Part shown: one piece after another, positions 1-9,836 of the stretch
How the letters are laid out: the number at the start of each line of letters is the position of its first letter
Position numbering within the stretch: position 1 is the first letter of the stretch
DNA from: Corylus avellana
Taxonomy: Eukaryota; Streptophyta; Magnoliopsida; Fagales; Betulaceae
DNA: 64,000 nucleotides
Reading direction: 5' to 3'
Assembly (NCBI RefSeq): GCF_901000735.1
Contig: NC_081551.1
Location: 13,824,906-13,888,905 of the forward strand
Notes under the pieces: generated by a model
The model's input: the letters and a program-made list of their open reading frames with translations, nothing else
What the model was told of the DNA's origin: nothing
Database searches by the model: none
Position numbers and translations under genes: made by a program

Positions 1-286
1 TGCTCCAGTCCGAGTTATAACAATTAAAATTTGAATCAAACCCCGGGCTAGAGAAACTGGTGTTCATTTGTTCATATGAAAAGTTAGATCTAGCTGCTCT
101 GATTTGGTCTAATTTGTCCCATAAGTCATCGAGCTCAGCTCGCAGATCTGGACAATTGTTCTCCTCATGATAAGGATTGAAACAAAATGAACATGGTTGA
201 GATGGGTAAACATTTTGAGGGTAGTTGGTAGGAGCTGGTGTCCTACAACTAGGAGATGCATTAAAATCATTAAAATGAAAATTCAT
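1..286 (-). CDS. Gag-like zinc-knuckle protein, partial (array copy A)
   Basis: The ATG is at 286-284 and the frame stays open to the window edge (95 codons). The product is nearly identical to the start of the copy at 4654-3323, including a CCHC knuckle of form C-x2-C-x4-H-x4-C (CSFCFNPYHEENNC) about 35 residues from the start and the downstream segment YEQMNTSFSSPGFDSN. Only the N-terminal part is visible, so it cannot be said whether this copy also carries the in-frame TAG seen in the other. The role is inferred: the nucleocapsid-like part of a retrotransposon Gag. Confidence 0.65.
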   Translation of the reverse strand, partial: MNFHFNDFNASPSCRTPAPTNYPQNVYPSQPCSFCFNPYHEENNCPDLRAELDDLWDKLDQIRAARSNFSYEQMNTSFSSPGFDSNFNCYNSDWS

Positions 287-696
287 GCTTCCCCTCACTT
301 TTTAGCATGTAGATATCCCACATAAAACATTAACCAATATATATATTTTTTTTTAATTTTAATTTTTTTTTTTAAAAAATAAAATAAACTAAAATAACAA
401 CTAACACAACAAAAAAAAAAAAAATGAAAACTAAAATTTAAAAACTCACAAAAAGGACCAAAAAAAGTTTTTGCCAAAGATCTACGGAACTGCTGCTTTT
501 GCTATGAGTGCGCTTGATCGCGCTGATGTGCGGAAGGTGCTGCGGCAGAACTGTAAAACAAGCCAAACAAAACAAAAAACAACAAGAACAATCTTTTTTT
601 TTTTTTTTATTAGTAACACGAATAAAACAAAACAAATTGCAGAAAAAATAAAATCCTAATTATAACTAGTAGAAGAATAAAACTAATTTAGAAATA

Positions 697-716
697 NNNN
701 NNNNNNNNNNNNNNNN
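697..716. other. Assembly gap (20 N)
   Basis: Twenty unresolved bases at the junction between the leader of array copy A and its LTR. The first seven LTR bases fall inside it. The run follows a T/A-rich stretch with an 18-base T run (594-608 region), so a local assembly failure is likely. Confidence 0.99.
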
Positions 717-2050
717 GCAAATTTATTTAACTTGCAAGTGCACGAATCAATTGTAGTTTAATGGATTGCAAGTGCGAGGTCGATCCCACAGAGAATTGTA
801 TTTTTGAAAGAGCAATTTATAACTAAACTAATTAAATCCTAATCTAGTTCCAAAAGGGTTTTGATTTTTTTTGAGTTTTGAAAATTAAAGGATAAACATA
901 AACTAAATAAAATAAGTAAATCTAAGGATAAAGGTACTAAGGTTTGGAAATTCACACTCACCAAATCATAACAACATACTTTATGTTCATCAATATTAAT
1001 CCGAAGTTCTCACAAATTAAATCATAGACATGTTTTACTATACTTCAAAGAATTAATCAAAACCATCCCATGTATCCATTCATTGACCAAATCACAAAAG
1101 GAATCCAAATTAAATTGAAACACCAGATGTATCCGTAGAACAAATCAAAAGGGATATCCAATTTTTATGAGTTAAAAGCCAAGCAATCAATCATATGAAA
1201 TTATCTCAAATCATCACATGTATCCTTGAATCACAAGAGATATCCAAAAATTACTCCACACAATTGATTAGAAGTAAAACAATTGAAATATAAAACCCAA
1301 TAAAATCAGAATAATAAAAACTTACATAAAAGTATTGATGTTCTTCATCGGTGAGGCTTTATCCCCAACCTTAGTTGGGAATTTAGCTCCACATAAAAAT
1401 AAAATCTAAACCTAAACCTAAACCTAAAAAAAAACTAAACAAAAGAATTTTGCTCTCTGGGATTGTGTATCTTTTTTTGAATGCAAAGAAGTCTATTTAT
1501 AGGCTTAGGGAAGTCCTAGAAGCCAAGTAAACCTAGATAATTCGAAAGTCTGTCTCCCAGTCAAAATAGAAGTCTGAAATCGGAATAGGATTCGTCCAGA
1601 TTTGTGTCCTTTAATTGCGGGGCGAGTTTGACATAGTAACTGTACGAATTACGAAAATCCTATTTCACAACAAATTGTAGTATTTTGAGCTAGCTTTCCA
1701 ATGCCGTTTGAATCACTTCAATCCGATATTTGAACGGAGAGTTATGGTCAAAATACTAAGACGTATGCAGAATCTGAATTTGAATCCGATCCGAAATCTT
1801 ATCCAATCTGAACTTTAATCTGATTTAACCTTTTCTTGGATTTGGTTAGACTTAACCACACAATCTAGGTCTTCTCAAAGTATGCTTTCTTCCAAACTTC
1901 GCATTTTCCCTTTAAAGCTGCAGTTTTTCTTCAATGACCTACAAAATACTAAAAACAGAAAACTAACACAAAATATTAAATAACGACACAACTAAAGGAT
2001 TAACTAATGTAAATAAAGGGGTCCAAATATGCAATATTTAGCACTTATCA
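717..2050 (-). repeat. LTR of gag-only element, copy A
   Basis: Same sequence as 4911-6244. The element-strand start is TGATAAGTGC at 2050-2041. The far end is lost in the gap. A TATA box (CTATAAATAG on the minus strand) lies near 1493-1504, an inverted repeat CCAAC/TAAG/GTTGG near 1366-1380, and three copies of a GTATCC...GATATCC module between about 1067 and 1250. A purine-rich tract (GTTTGGGGGTGTT, minus) adjoins it at 2051-2063, which fits a polypurine tract for this copy's 3' LTR. Confidence 0.85.
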
Positions 2051-3322
2051 AACACCCCCAAACTTACATTTTGCTAGTCCCTTAGCAAAACAAAACAAAA
2101 AATAAAATGAAAGCAATAAACATAAATCCTCTTTCGTGGGAGAGACGATTGCATTTAGCATATGCAATAAGCCTTTTAAACCCCTAAGCATCCCTAGTGG
2201 ACGAGTGAAGTCTCGTGAGGGCTTAACAGGAATGATACCCACAAACATTGTGCACTATGTTGTTAACAAGAAAGAAGTTTCACATGAACCATGGTTCTTA
2301 TTCATGAGCAAACTTAAAAAGACAAACACCATCATCACTATCAAAAGGAAATCCAGAATCAAATCACTCATAAATGAACAATTTAGACTTCATATGTTCT
2401 GAAATGTGTAAAGTGTAATTAGCATACAATCATGAAGCTTTTAGCCTAAACTCAAGACAAGTTCCATAAAATTTGTAAAAATCTCTATCAAATGAAACAA
2501 CCAAGACAAGATATGCATTTTTTTTTTCTTCTTTTTAACAGGCTCTGCAATTTCTAACTCCTTTAAGCTTTCTAATTGACCCATGTAACAAGTGTTAGGC
2601 CAATGACTCCCAAACCAGGTGGCTTTAGGGCACTAGATGTAAAACATCCCTAAGGGCTTATTAACTTAAGTCAAAAAGGCTACGAAGTCAGATTAGCCAT
2701 ATCATAAATCAACATTGAACTTCACACCTTTTGACGCGAACACTCAATGCTTAATGAGGCAAGAGGTCCGGTTACTCAGTGAAAAACTCAACATGATCTT
2801 TCTTTTCTTTTTCCTTCTCTTTATTTATTTATTTTTCTATTTTTTTATTTTTTTATTTTTATATCTTGCAAGCCAATGGTTATTCATCAATAGGTCATCC
2901 AACAAATCTCAAAGAGAACAAGCTTAAGCTCAAACATCATACCTCACAGAAAACATGTTAATGTGCTCATAAAAATTTATTTCAAAACAAGTGAAATCTC
3001 TTTTACCCAAAAATAAGTCAAAGGACTCAGACTTTTAATGACATAATGATGATGTTCAACCCTTTAAGCAAGCTAATGAAATGTAAATCACAGTTATAGT
3101 TTAACTCAAACTTGACAACAACATTTTTTAACACAAAATGACAAATAAACAAATAAGAACAAAAATAAATAGACAAAGTGTTTTTCCATACCCCCAAACT
3201 TGAATTACACATTGCCCTCAATGTGTAGTATAGAAATACATTACCGGAAATAAGGAAATCTGAGTGTGAACAAGGCCAGGGCATCCCCCAAACTTAAACA
3301 CCAAAACACCTGTCAACAAAAA
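2051..3322 (-). other. Non-coding internal region of gag-only element
   Basis: About 1.27 kb between the end of the gag-like frame and the 3' LTR. It has no reading frame resembling pol. It is A/T-rich and holds pyrimidine runs (2520-2535, 2800-2860). Its LTR-side end carries the polypurine tract. Loss of pol is typical of TR-GAG or LARD-type non-autonomous elements. Confidence 0.6.
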
Positions 3323-4654
3323 CTAACAGCAATATATATATTTTTTTTTTTCACAAAAACAAAACATCAAAAGATTAATTGCTGTTAGAAACAAAAACAA
3401 ATAAAAAGAAATGCAATATAATGAAAAAGGAAAGAAAGAATTTGTGGAGTGAAGTGCAAAAAATAAACTGGATGAGAAAACTTTACAGCGCTTTCCCCGA
3501 TCATGCGGATGTCCAACCAATCCTTTCCACCCTTTCTTCTTCAAAACTTCATAGCCCTCTGGAAGGATGTTTCGCCATCTTATGTAGACTTGCTTGCTTC
3601 GACAAATCTTCTTAGAAAAGTGGTTCCTATATTTGTGTGCTTGTGTGCACAAGTCCTTGAATATCTTGACATAAGATGGCTCCTGATGTGCCTCAAGAGG
3701 GACAGTGATGTAGGCAGGAGCTTCAGTACTCACTTCTATGTCACTGGGCAGATTAGGATTTGTTGGTGGCTCACTGTTCTCATGGTGCTCAACTTGCTCA
3801 GGGTGCTCAACTTGCTCCTCTTTCTTTTCCTCCTCTTTGTTATCCACAATTTCCTCACTCTCAAGTGTGATGGTGACCTGGGCATGCTCATGATAAGAAT
3901 TTTTGGAATCATCATCATCAATCATGTAGTGCCTTTTAGCCATCAGCTGACTTTGAAGCTCTTCTTCCTCTATTCTATTGAAGTCAGCAACTAGATGACT
4001 AATCTGTCCTTCTATCTTGGACATGGCCTACTTAAGTTCTTGTATGTCTCTGCCATTAGCCATGTTGGAATTCCTCAGCTCCTGTACAGCTTGATTAGTA
4101 AAACCTTTTAGCTCTTGTATAGCTTGGGAGTTGGAATTCTTGAGCTCTTGTATAGCTTGGGAGTTGGACTGGTCGACTTTTTCTATTAATGTTTTCATCA
4201 TGTCTTCCAGTAATGACTGTGGTGCAGGCTGTGGCTCTTGAGTGGTAGACTGATAATTAGGAGGTTGAGCTTGATGATCGAATTGTGGATATTCTGAATG
4301 GTGCAATTCATCAAATTGGTGAGCATAATTTCCTGTAGCTTGAGCTGATCCTGAGAAATCATATTGGCTGCTCCAGTCCGGGTTATAACAATTGAAATTT
4401 GAATCAAACCCCGGGCTAGAGAAACTAGTGTTCATTTGTTCATATGAAAAGTTAGATCTAGCTGCTCTGATTTGGTATAATTTGTCCCATAAGTCATCGA
4501 GCTCAGCTCGCAAATCTGGACAATTGTTTTCCTCATGATAAGGATTGAAACAAAATGAACATGGTTTATGTGGGTAAAAATTTTGAGGATAGTTGGTAGG
4601 AGCTGGTGTCCTATAACTAGGAGATGCATTAAAATCATTAAAATGAAAATTCAT
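3323..4654 (-). pseudogene. Gag-like zinc-knuckle protein split by one in-frame TAG
   Basis: The ATG at 4654-4652 opens a frame that runs to 3323 (443 codons plus stop) with one interruption, TAG at 4030-4028. The upstream half has a CCHC knuckle (CSFCFNPYHEENNC) near residue 36 and a Gln/Tyr/Pro-rich middle, followed by three tandem ELK repeats (QAIQELKNSNS type). The downstream half starts MSKIEGQISHLVADFNRIEEEE and is acidic. Both halves are in the same frame, and TAG lies where related plant gag-like proteins read straight through (my recollection of the family, not searched). No capsid, protease or polymerase domain is seen. The stop could be a C-to-T decay event or a readthrough site. 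An ATG lies two codons downstream. Confidence 0.7.
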
Positions 4655-4903
4655 GCTTCCCCTCACTTTTTAGCATGCAGATATCCCACATAATTTTTTT
4701 TTTTTTTTAAATAAAATAAACTAAAAGAACAGCTAACACAAAAAAATGAAAATGAAAATTTAAAAACTCACAAAAAGGACCAAAAATAAATTTTTGGCAA
4801 AGATCTACGGAACTGCTACTTTTGCTATGAGTGCGCTTGATCGCGCTGATGTGCGGAAGGTGCTGCGGCAGAACTGTAAAACAAGTCAAACAAAACAAAA
4901 ACT
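4655..4903 (-). other. Leader of gag-only element
   Basis: This 250-bp untranslated stretch between the 5' LTR and the gag ATG holds a GC-richer block (about 4795-4880) that is almost unchanged at 475-560 in the other copy. No standard TGG-type tRNA primer site adjoins the LTR at 4903, so the priming tRNA cannot be named. Confidence 0.5.
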
Positions 4904-6244
4904 TGTTGTGCAAATTTATTTAACTCGCAAGTGCACGAATCGATTGTAGTTTAATGGATTGTAAGTGCAAGGTCGATCCCACAGAGAATTGTATTTTTGA
5001 AAGAGCAATTTATATCTAAACTAATTAAATCCTAATCTAGTTCCAAAAGGGTTTTGATTTTTGAGTTTTGAAAATTAAAGGATAAACATAAACTAAATAA
5101 AATAAGTAAATCTAAGGATAAAGGTACTAAGGTTTGGGAATTCACACTCACCAAATCATAACAACATACTTTATGTTCATCAATTTTAATCCGAAGTTCT
5201 CACAAATTAAATCATAGATATGTTTTACTATACTTCAAAGAATTAATCAAAACCATCCCATGTATCCATTCATTGACCAAATCACAAAAGGAATCCAAAT
5301 TAAATTGAAACACTAGATGTATCCGTAGAACAAATCACAAGGGATATCCAATTTTTATGAGTTAAAAGCCAAGCAATCAATCATATGAAATTATCTCAAA
5401 TCATCACATGTATCCTTGAATCACAAGAGATATCCAAGAATTACTCCATACAATTGATTAGAAGTAAAACAATTGAAATATAAAACCCAATAAAATCAGA
5501 ATAATAAAAAACTTACATAAAAGTGATGTTGTTCTTCATCGGTGAGGCTTCATCCCCAACCTTAGTTGGGAATTTAGCTCCACATAAAAAATAAAATCTA
5601 AACCTAAACCTAAACCTAAAGAAAAACTAAACAAAAGAATTTTGCTCTCTGGGATTGTGTATATTTTCTTGAATGCAAAGAAGTCTATTTATAAGCTTAG
5701 GGAAGTCCTAGAAGCCCAAGTAAACTTAGATAATTCGGAGGTATGTATCCCAGTCAAAATAGAAGTCTGAAATCGGAATAGGATTCGTCCAGATTTGTGT
5801 CCTTTAATTGCGGGGCGATTTTGACATAGTAACTGTACGAATTACGAAAATCCTATTTCACAACAAATTGTAGTATTTTGAGCTAGCTTTCCAATGCCGT
5901 TTGAATCACTTCAATCCGATATTTGAGCGGAGAGTTATGGTCAAAATACTAAGACGTGTGCAGAATCTGAATTTGAATCCGATCCGAAATCTTATCCAAT
6001 CTGAACTTTAATCCGATTTAACCTTTCCTTAGATTTGGTTAGACTTAACCACACAATCTAGGTCTTCTCAAAGTATGCTTTCTTCCAAACTTCGCATTTT
6101 TCCCTTTAAAGCTGCAGTTTTTCTTCAATGACCTACAAAACACTAAAAACACAAAACTAACACAAAATATTAAATAACGACACAGCTAAAGGATTAACTA
6201 ATGTAAATAAAGGGGTCTAAATATGCAATATTTGGCACTTATCA
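4904..6244 (-). repeat. LTR of gag-only element, complete copy (1341 bp)
   Basis: Element strand runs from TGATAAGTGC (6244) to TTGCACAACA (4904). It has a TATA box (TTATAAATAGAC, minus, about 5685-5696), the CCAAC-TAAG-GTTGG hairpin near 5560-5575, a (TTTAGG)n stretch near 5598-5620, and three GTATCC/GATATCC modules at about 5267-5440. The right flank starts aacaccc, the same seven bases that follow the other LTR at 2051, although the sequence beyond differs. Confidence 0.88.
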
Positions 6245-6251
6245 AACACCC

Positions 6252-6443
6252 TCACTGTCCTTCGCTAGTTGTTCCTCCCTTAGTATTGGTACCCATTGCC
6301 AGTAAGCTCACAAGTTGCGCTGCCAACGTAGTCAAAGCTTCTGGTTGTTGGTTGGCAGTGGTGTTTCCTCTGTTCCCAGCCTTGTTGCCCTTGGTATGAC
6401 CCTCCTTGGTGTTGTTAGTACGACTGCGAGTCGGGGGTGCCAT
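6252..6443 (-). pseudogene. Truncated gypsy-type gag N-terminus
   Basis: The ATG at 6443 starts MAPPTRSRTNN, a basic, Asn/Thr-rich N-terminus like those of plant Ty3/gypsy Gag proteins. The frame ends after 63 residues, next to the gag-only element's LTR, so the rest is missing. A tRNA-Met-type primer site lies 171 bp upstream at 6630-6614, which supports the reading. The exact lineage is not clear. Confidence 0.5.
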
Positions 6444-6613
6444 TGTTCTACAACCGAGGAAAAAGAGAAGAAAATAATAAGGAATTAGAATGTATTCATG
6501 TACTATCTATAAGTGACTACAAAGACAGACTCTACTTGGCCAGAATGTGGCTTCCCATTACCCCACTACTTCTATCAATAGTTCTAATTCTTAAAGTTTA
6601 CAGAACCTTATAA

Positions 6614-6630
6614 CCTTTGCTCTGATACCA
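6614..6630 (-). other. Primer-binding site, tRNA-iMet type (gypsy element)
   Basis: The minus strand reads TGGTATCAGAGCAAAGG, complementary to the 3' end of initiator tRNA-Met. It sits four bases inside the LTR end at 6635, the expected place. Confidence 0.8.
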
Positions 6631-6634
6631 AAAT

Positions 6635-7700
6635 TGTAAAACATCCCCAACCCATTAGGGTTATGTTTGTTAATCATTTTCTTACTCACAAAGATCCATA
6701 AGGTTTAACAACTAAACAATACTAGAATAAAAATGAATGCATGAAAGTCTAGAATATCATGTCCAAAAATAATAACTAAACTAAAATATCTATGATTGAC
6801 AAAAATATGTCTCACAAACGATAATAATGTTCCTTATTAAAATAAATTCATCACTCTCTGAAAGAAAACTATGTCAATGCACTTATTAACTTGACTAATA
6901 TGAAATCATAAGAAATCCTAAATACGCCCGCCCCCATTCCGGCCTCCTAGTGCAACCTGATCACCACCTGAAACAAGAAATAAAACTGATGAGCCCAAAG
7001 GGGGCCCAGTAAGTGAAATCTACAACCATAAGCAATTTTACTCCTTGTCCTGTTTTGAAAAATAGAACTCATAACTACATATGTTCCCAGTATATTTTTA
7101 AAGAAAAATATAAAGCAAATAAAATATATTATCATCAATAAAATTTATGATAGTCTTTATCTCATACGCCCATGTAAACTGTTACCCCCATATATTAGGG
7201 TTGCGCGGTCTTTGCGACCTGGGATGAGATACTGTGGCTGCAGCCCCGTCCCCTGGCCAGCTGATTAACTCTGGGTGCACTTAGCATAGGAAAAAAAACT
7301 ATGATGGAACCACGTTCTAGCAGATCCTCTTTCAGCGATTGGGCCTCCATCCTTAGCATCGGTATCGAGCTTCTCTCTTGTTTCTCTTGGGGCCAAAAAT
7401 ACACTCCTCCCCACATGTGCCCTCATTTTATAACATTCTTTTCTCATTTACTTCTCTAGGTACATCTTAGGGCAACATGTAGGAGGGTTTATTATCATTT
7501 TTTGAAAATTCTCTTTATAAACATCACTATTCTCACAATGTTTCTTTTTCTCGAACTTGTCATGCATGCAACATAATTCCATAATATAAACAAAATAATC
7601 ATTTGCAGTTTGAAACAAAATTGCATAAATAGCATGACATGATAATTTTTCTGGAAGGGATATTAAATTCACTTACCTCTTGACTGCAGTAAAAATTTCC
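6635..7700 (-). repeat. 5' LTR region of gypsy-type element (outer end unresolved)
   Basis: The LTR end nearest the primer site is TGTTTTACA (minus strand, 6643-6635). The LTR extends rightward, but I could not find its TG start, so 7700 is a guess. The stretch has no credible gene. It includes a C/G-richer block near 7190-7400 and several short unrelated reading frames. Confidence 0.45.
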
Positions 7701-7930
7701 TTTGACTGCTAACTAATCTCCTGAAGGAAATACAGACACGTTACTACTCTCATACACATCAAAGTAAGGCATTCTAATACTACTATGAGTTGGCTTGCTA
7801 ATCAATTGAAAATGAACTTACTTAGGTATTTAGGTATGTTTTCTCATAAAATTTCCAAAATTTATTTTATTTAGTAGTACTCCTTTATATATATACTTTA
7901 AGTTCTTCCGTGTGTATATATATATATATA
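7701..7930. other. A/T-rich flank ending in a TA repeat
   Basis: No gene is seen. The TA tract at 7915-7930 abuts the viral insertion. Just outside it, 7899-7911 (taagttcttccgt) is the exact reverse complement of 15656-15668 on the other side of the virus. Confidence 0.7.
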
Positions 7931-7959
7931 CCAAGAGAGGGTCTGATACCAAGAGAGGG
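7931..7959. repeat. Left terminal repeat of the viral insertion
   Basis: One full unit ccaagagagggtctgata (7931-7948) and eleven more bases of the next unit, then unique viral sequence. The same unit ends the insertion on the right (15611-15646). It holds the core of the primer site (TATCAGA on the minus strand), so both ends fall at the replication start point. Confidence 0.85.
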
Positions 7960-7995
7960 ATAAATGCAGAAAATAATTGAAAATGAAGCAATAAA

Positions 7996-8036
7996 ACCAT
8001 CCATGTAGGAGGTAGAACCATCCATGTAGGAGGTAT
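7996..8036. repeat. Tandem duplication in the viral intergenic region
   Basis: The motif accatccatgtaggaggt occurs twice, back to back with two or three bases between. It lies downstream of the TATA box on the transcribed strand, in the presumed leader or terminal region. Confidence 0.7.
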
Positions 8037-8280
8037 ATGCAATTAAAATAAACATGATGAAAATATATCAAAGAGTAATGGGACAAATAGCTAATGAAAA
8101 GATATCAAAAGATTTGATTAATGATTAACAAGAGAACTTACAGATTGAAATGTAAATTGGAAGTGATGAAGTTACAAGTTGAAAACGGAAAAGATTACAA
8201 GTTGAAAGCAGCAGGCAAATAGCAGAGGGATTTCAGGTGTTTTGGCTGAAAGCTTCTGCCTTACAATGAAGGTGACGCAT

Positions 8281-8290
8281 CCTTTTATAG
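8281..8290 (-). promoter_or_regulatory. TATA box of the viral pregenomic RNA promoter
   Basis: The minus strand reads CTATAAAAGG in the intergenic region after ORF2, the usual place of the caulimovirid pregenomic promoter. It lies about 235 bp after the ORF2 stop and about 350 bp before the left end of the insertion. Direct repeats sit upstream of it. Confidence 0.65.
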
Positions 8291-8354
8291 ACAGAGTCCA
8301 ATGGTAAAATAAAATTACATCAGGAGATTTAACAATGAAACAGTAAAAGATAAA

Positions 8355-8523
8355 TACTGTAGTGTCGGCAGGCACTGTAGCAATACTATAGTGTTGGTAG
8401 GTACTGTAGGAGGTACTGTAATGTCAGCAGGAACTGTGTCATGATAATTTGGTGCCACGGAGGGCAAATGAGCTGTCAATGGTGCCACGGAGGGCAGTCA
8501 ATGGTGCCACGGAGGGCAAATGA
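8355..8523. repeat. Two families of direct repeats upstream of the viral TATA box
   Basis: From 8451 to 8519 the motif ggtgccacggagggca occurs three times. From about 8355 to 8440 a degenerate unit with actgtagtgtcggcaggcactgta occurs about four times (shown here as related copies, not one run). They fill the space between the ORF2 stop and the TATA box, so on the transcribed strand they sit where promoter enhancer repeats would be. Confidence 0.65.
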
Positions 8524-8524
8524 G

Positions 8525-9829
8525 CTATAAATCTTCAATTCCAGGGTAATAGTTATCACTGTCATCGGGAAAACTAGAATTCCCGAACCATTGCTGTATG
8601 GGATTGAAGGTTGCTTCAGAAGATGCATCAGATTTCTTATCATCGGATTTTTTATCTTCATTAGAACTGGAGCTGTCATCGAGAGAATTGAGTGATGCTT
8701 TTAAGATTTCTTTCTTCTCTTTTTTCTTCGAAGATGATTTTTTCTTAGAAGAACTGGAAGAGGTGGCAGAGGCAGTGGATGCTTTGGGAAGAGAAAGGAA
8801 GGTGCTGGGGGTTACTAATTGGGCAGGTTTGCCAATAGTTAATGGTTTAAGAGCAGGAGGAGCTTCCATTTTGGGTAATTGGTCAAGTCTTTTGACATTA
8901 TCAATCAACTGATCAGTGCGTGGGTAATTGTCCCACCATTTAATATACCAATGGCGTTCCGGTTTGTCATCAAGAATAACATATTGCCACTTGATGATCC
9001 AAGGAACCTTGAATTTTTTGGCAAAATGGAGAATGTGGGGAAACTTGGCCCCATAATTATCAGTACGGTAAAGGTTTTTGAATGTTTGAAAGGCTTCAAC
9101 AACTTTTAATAGGAGAATATCAGAGATAAGGCCAAATTCTTTCCACCAATTGGAGAACCAAAGAGGGAGAATGCCTCCAAAATCTTTATCAAAACTCAAG
9201 AACCAGGAGTGGTCAAATTTGGAATTTTGGAAAAGGAAGAACTTGAACCAAGCATTGATGTAATCATAATAGCATAAAGGAATTGGAAAATCATCTAATT
9301 TTCTGAGATGCGAGGAATGTTCTCTCCAGTCTTTTTCAAGAATAATTTTATCAAAATAAATACTATGGTAAATGAGTTTTTGGGGATTAGTTTTACTGTA
9401 AATGGGTTTAAAATGGACAGACTTAGTCTGAAGTAGGATATTAGTATAAAAGGAAAGAGTTTTCTGAGGGTGCTTAGGGACCCAATGGAATTGTGGGGGA
9501 AAAAAGGAATTAGCAAGTTGAGCGGGGAATTTAATGTGGGATCTATTTAATTCAATGTGAAACAAATATTCGGAGTGAGGAAGAATAACATAAGGTGAGG
9601 ATTTATCGTATTTAATGAAAGGAGCAGCAATCTTTTGTGAAGCAACGACAAAAGGGTCATAATCAGAAATAAGGGCACTGGAGTAAGTGGCTGGAGAACC
9701 GGGATTGAAAGCGGAGAAACGATTGGTTAGAGTAATGGATGAGTTGGTAACTGGAGGGGCAATGGGAGACTCTGGCCTCAAGACCAAAGGCTTGGATTCA
9801 ATCTTCTCCTTGTCCTTTTTGCTGGCCAT
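8525..9829 (-). CDS. Viral ORF2, intact, unknown function (florendovirus type)
   Basis: Open frame of 434 residues from ATG 9829-9827 (MASKKDKEKIESK) to 8525. An earlier in-frame extension to 9916 overlaps RNase H and lacks a better start. Three parts are visible: a charged, Pro/Ser-rich N-terminus (about 1-90), a central block rich in Trp, Phe and Tyr (about 100-330; WFKFFLFQNSKFDHSW, WFSNWWKEFG, WYIKWWDNYP), and a Ser/Lys-rich acidic tail. The ATG is 7 nt after the ORF1 stop, so translation is probably coupled by reinitiation. I recognise no enzyme motif. The second ORF of florendoviruses has no known function, and this matches it in place and size. It is the only viral frame here without a break. 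Confidence 0.75.
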   Translation of the reverse strand: MASKKDKEKIESKPLVLRPESPIAPPVTNSSITLTNRFSAFNPGSPATYSSALISDYDPFVVASQKIAAPFIKYDKSSPYVILPHSEYLFHIELNRSHIKFPAQLANSFFPPQFHWVPKHPQKTLSFYTNILLQTKSVHFKPIYSKTNPQKLIYHSIYFDKIILEKDWREHSSHLRKLDDFPIPLCYYDYINAWFKFFLFQNSKFDHSWFLSFDKDFGGILPLWFSNWWKEFGLISDILLLKVVEAFQTFKNLYRTDNYGAKFPHILHFAKKFKVPWIIKWQYVILDDKPERHWYIKWWDNYPRTDQLIDNVKRLDQLPKMEAPPALKPLTIGKPAQLVTPSTFLSLPKASTASATSSSSSKKKSSSKKKEKKEILKASLNSLDDSSSSNEDKKSDDKKSDASSEATFNPIQQWFGNSSFPDDSDNYYPGIEDL

Positions 9830-9836
9830 TCTGGCA

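Larger units (their letters stand above)
1..6244 (-). mobile_element. Head-to-tail array of a gag-only LTR retrotransposon
   Basis: Read on the minus strand the order is LTR (6244-4904), internal region (4903-2051), LTR (2050 to about 710), then a second internal region (696-1) running off the window. The stretch 1-696 matches 4370-4903, and 717-2050 matches 4911-6244, with only scattered differences. One gag-like reading frame is present and no protease, reverse transcriptase or integrase, so the element must be mobilised in trans. A solo LTR of the same family at 22452-23780 has a perfect 5-bp target duplication, which confirms the LTR ends (TGATAAGTGC to TTGCACAACA on the element strand). 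Arrays of this form usually arise by unequal recombination between LTRs. Confidence 0.85.

Noticed and set aside
1405..1427. Telomere-like (CCTAAA)n in the LTR
   Set aside because: The unit is the hexamer TTTAGG, repeated about three times, not the plant telomere heptamer TTTAGGG. It recurs in both LTR copies, so it belongs to the element.
7195..7447. Overlapping 60-73-codon frames in the gypsy LTR
   Set aside because: Two frames cover the same bases, with no recognisable domain and no start context. They lie within LTR sequence.
8598..9109. Plus-strand frames opposite viral ORF2
   Set aside because: The Ser/Lys-rich sense strand gives Asp/Glu/Leu-rich antisense frames. They are shadows.
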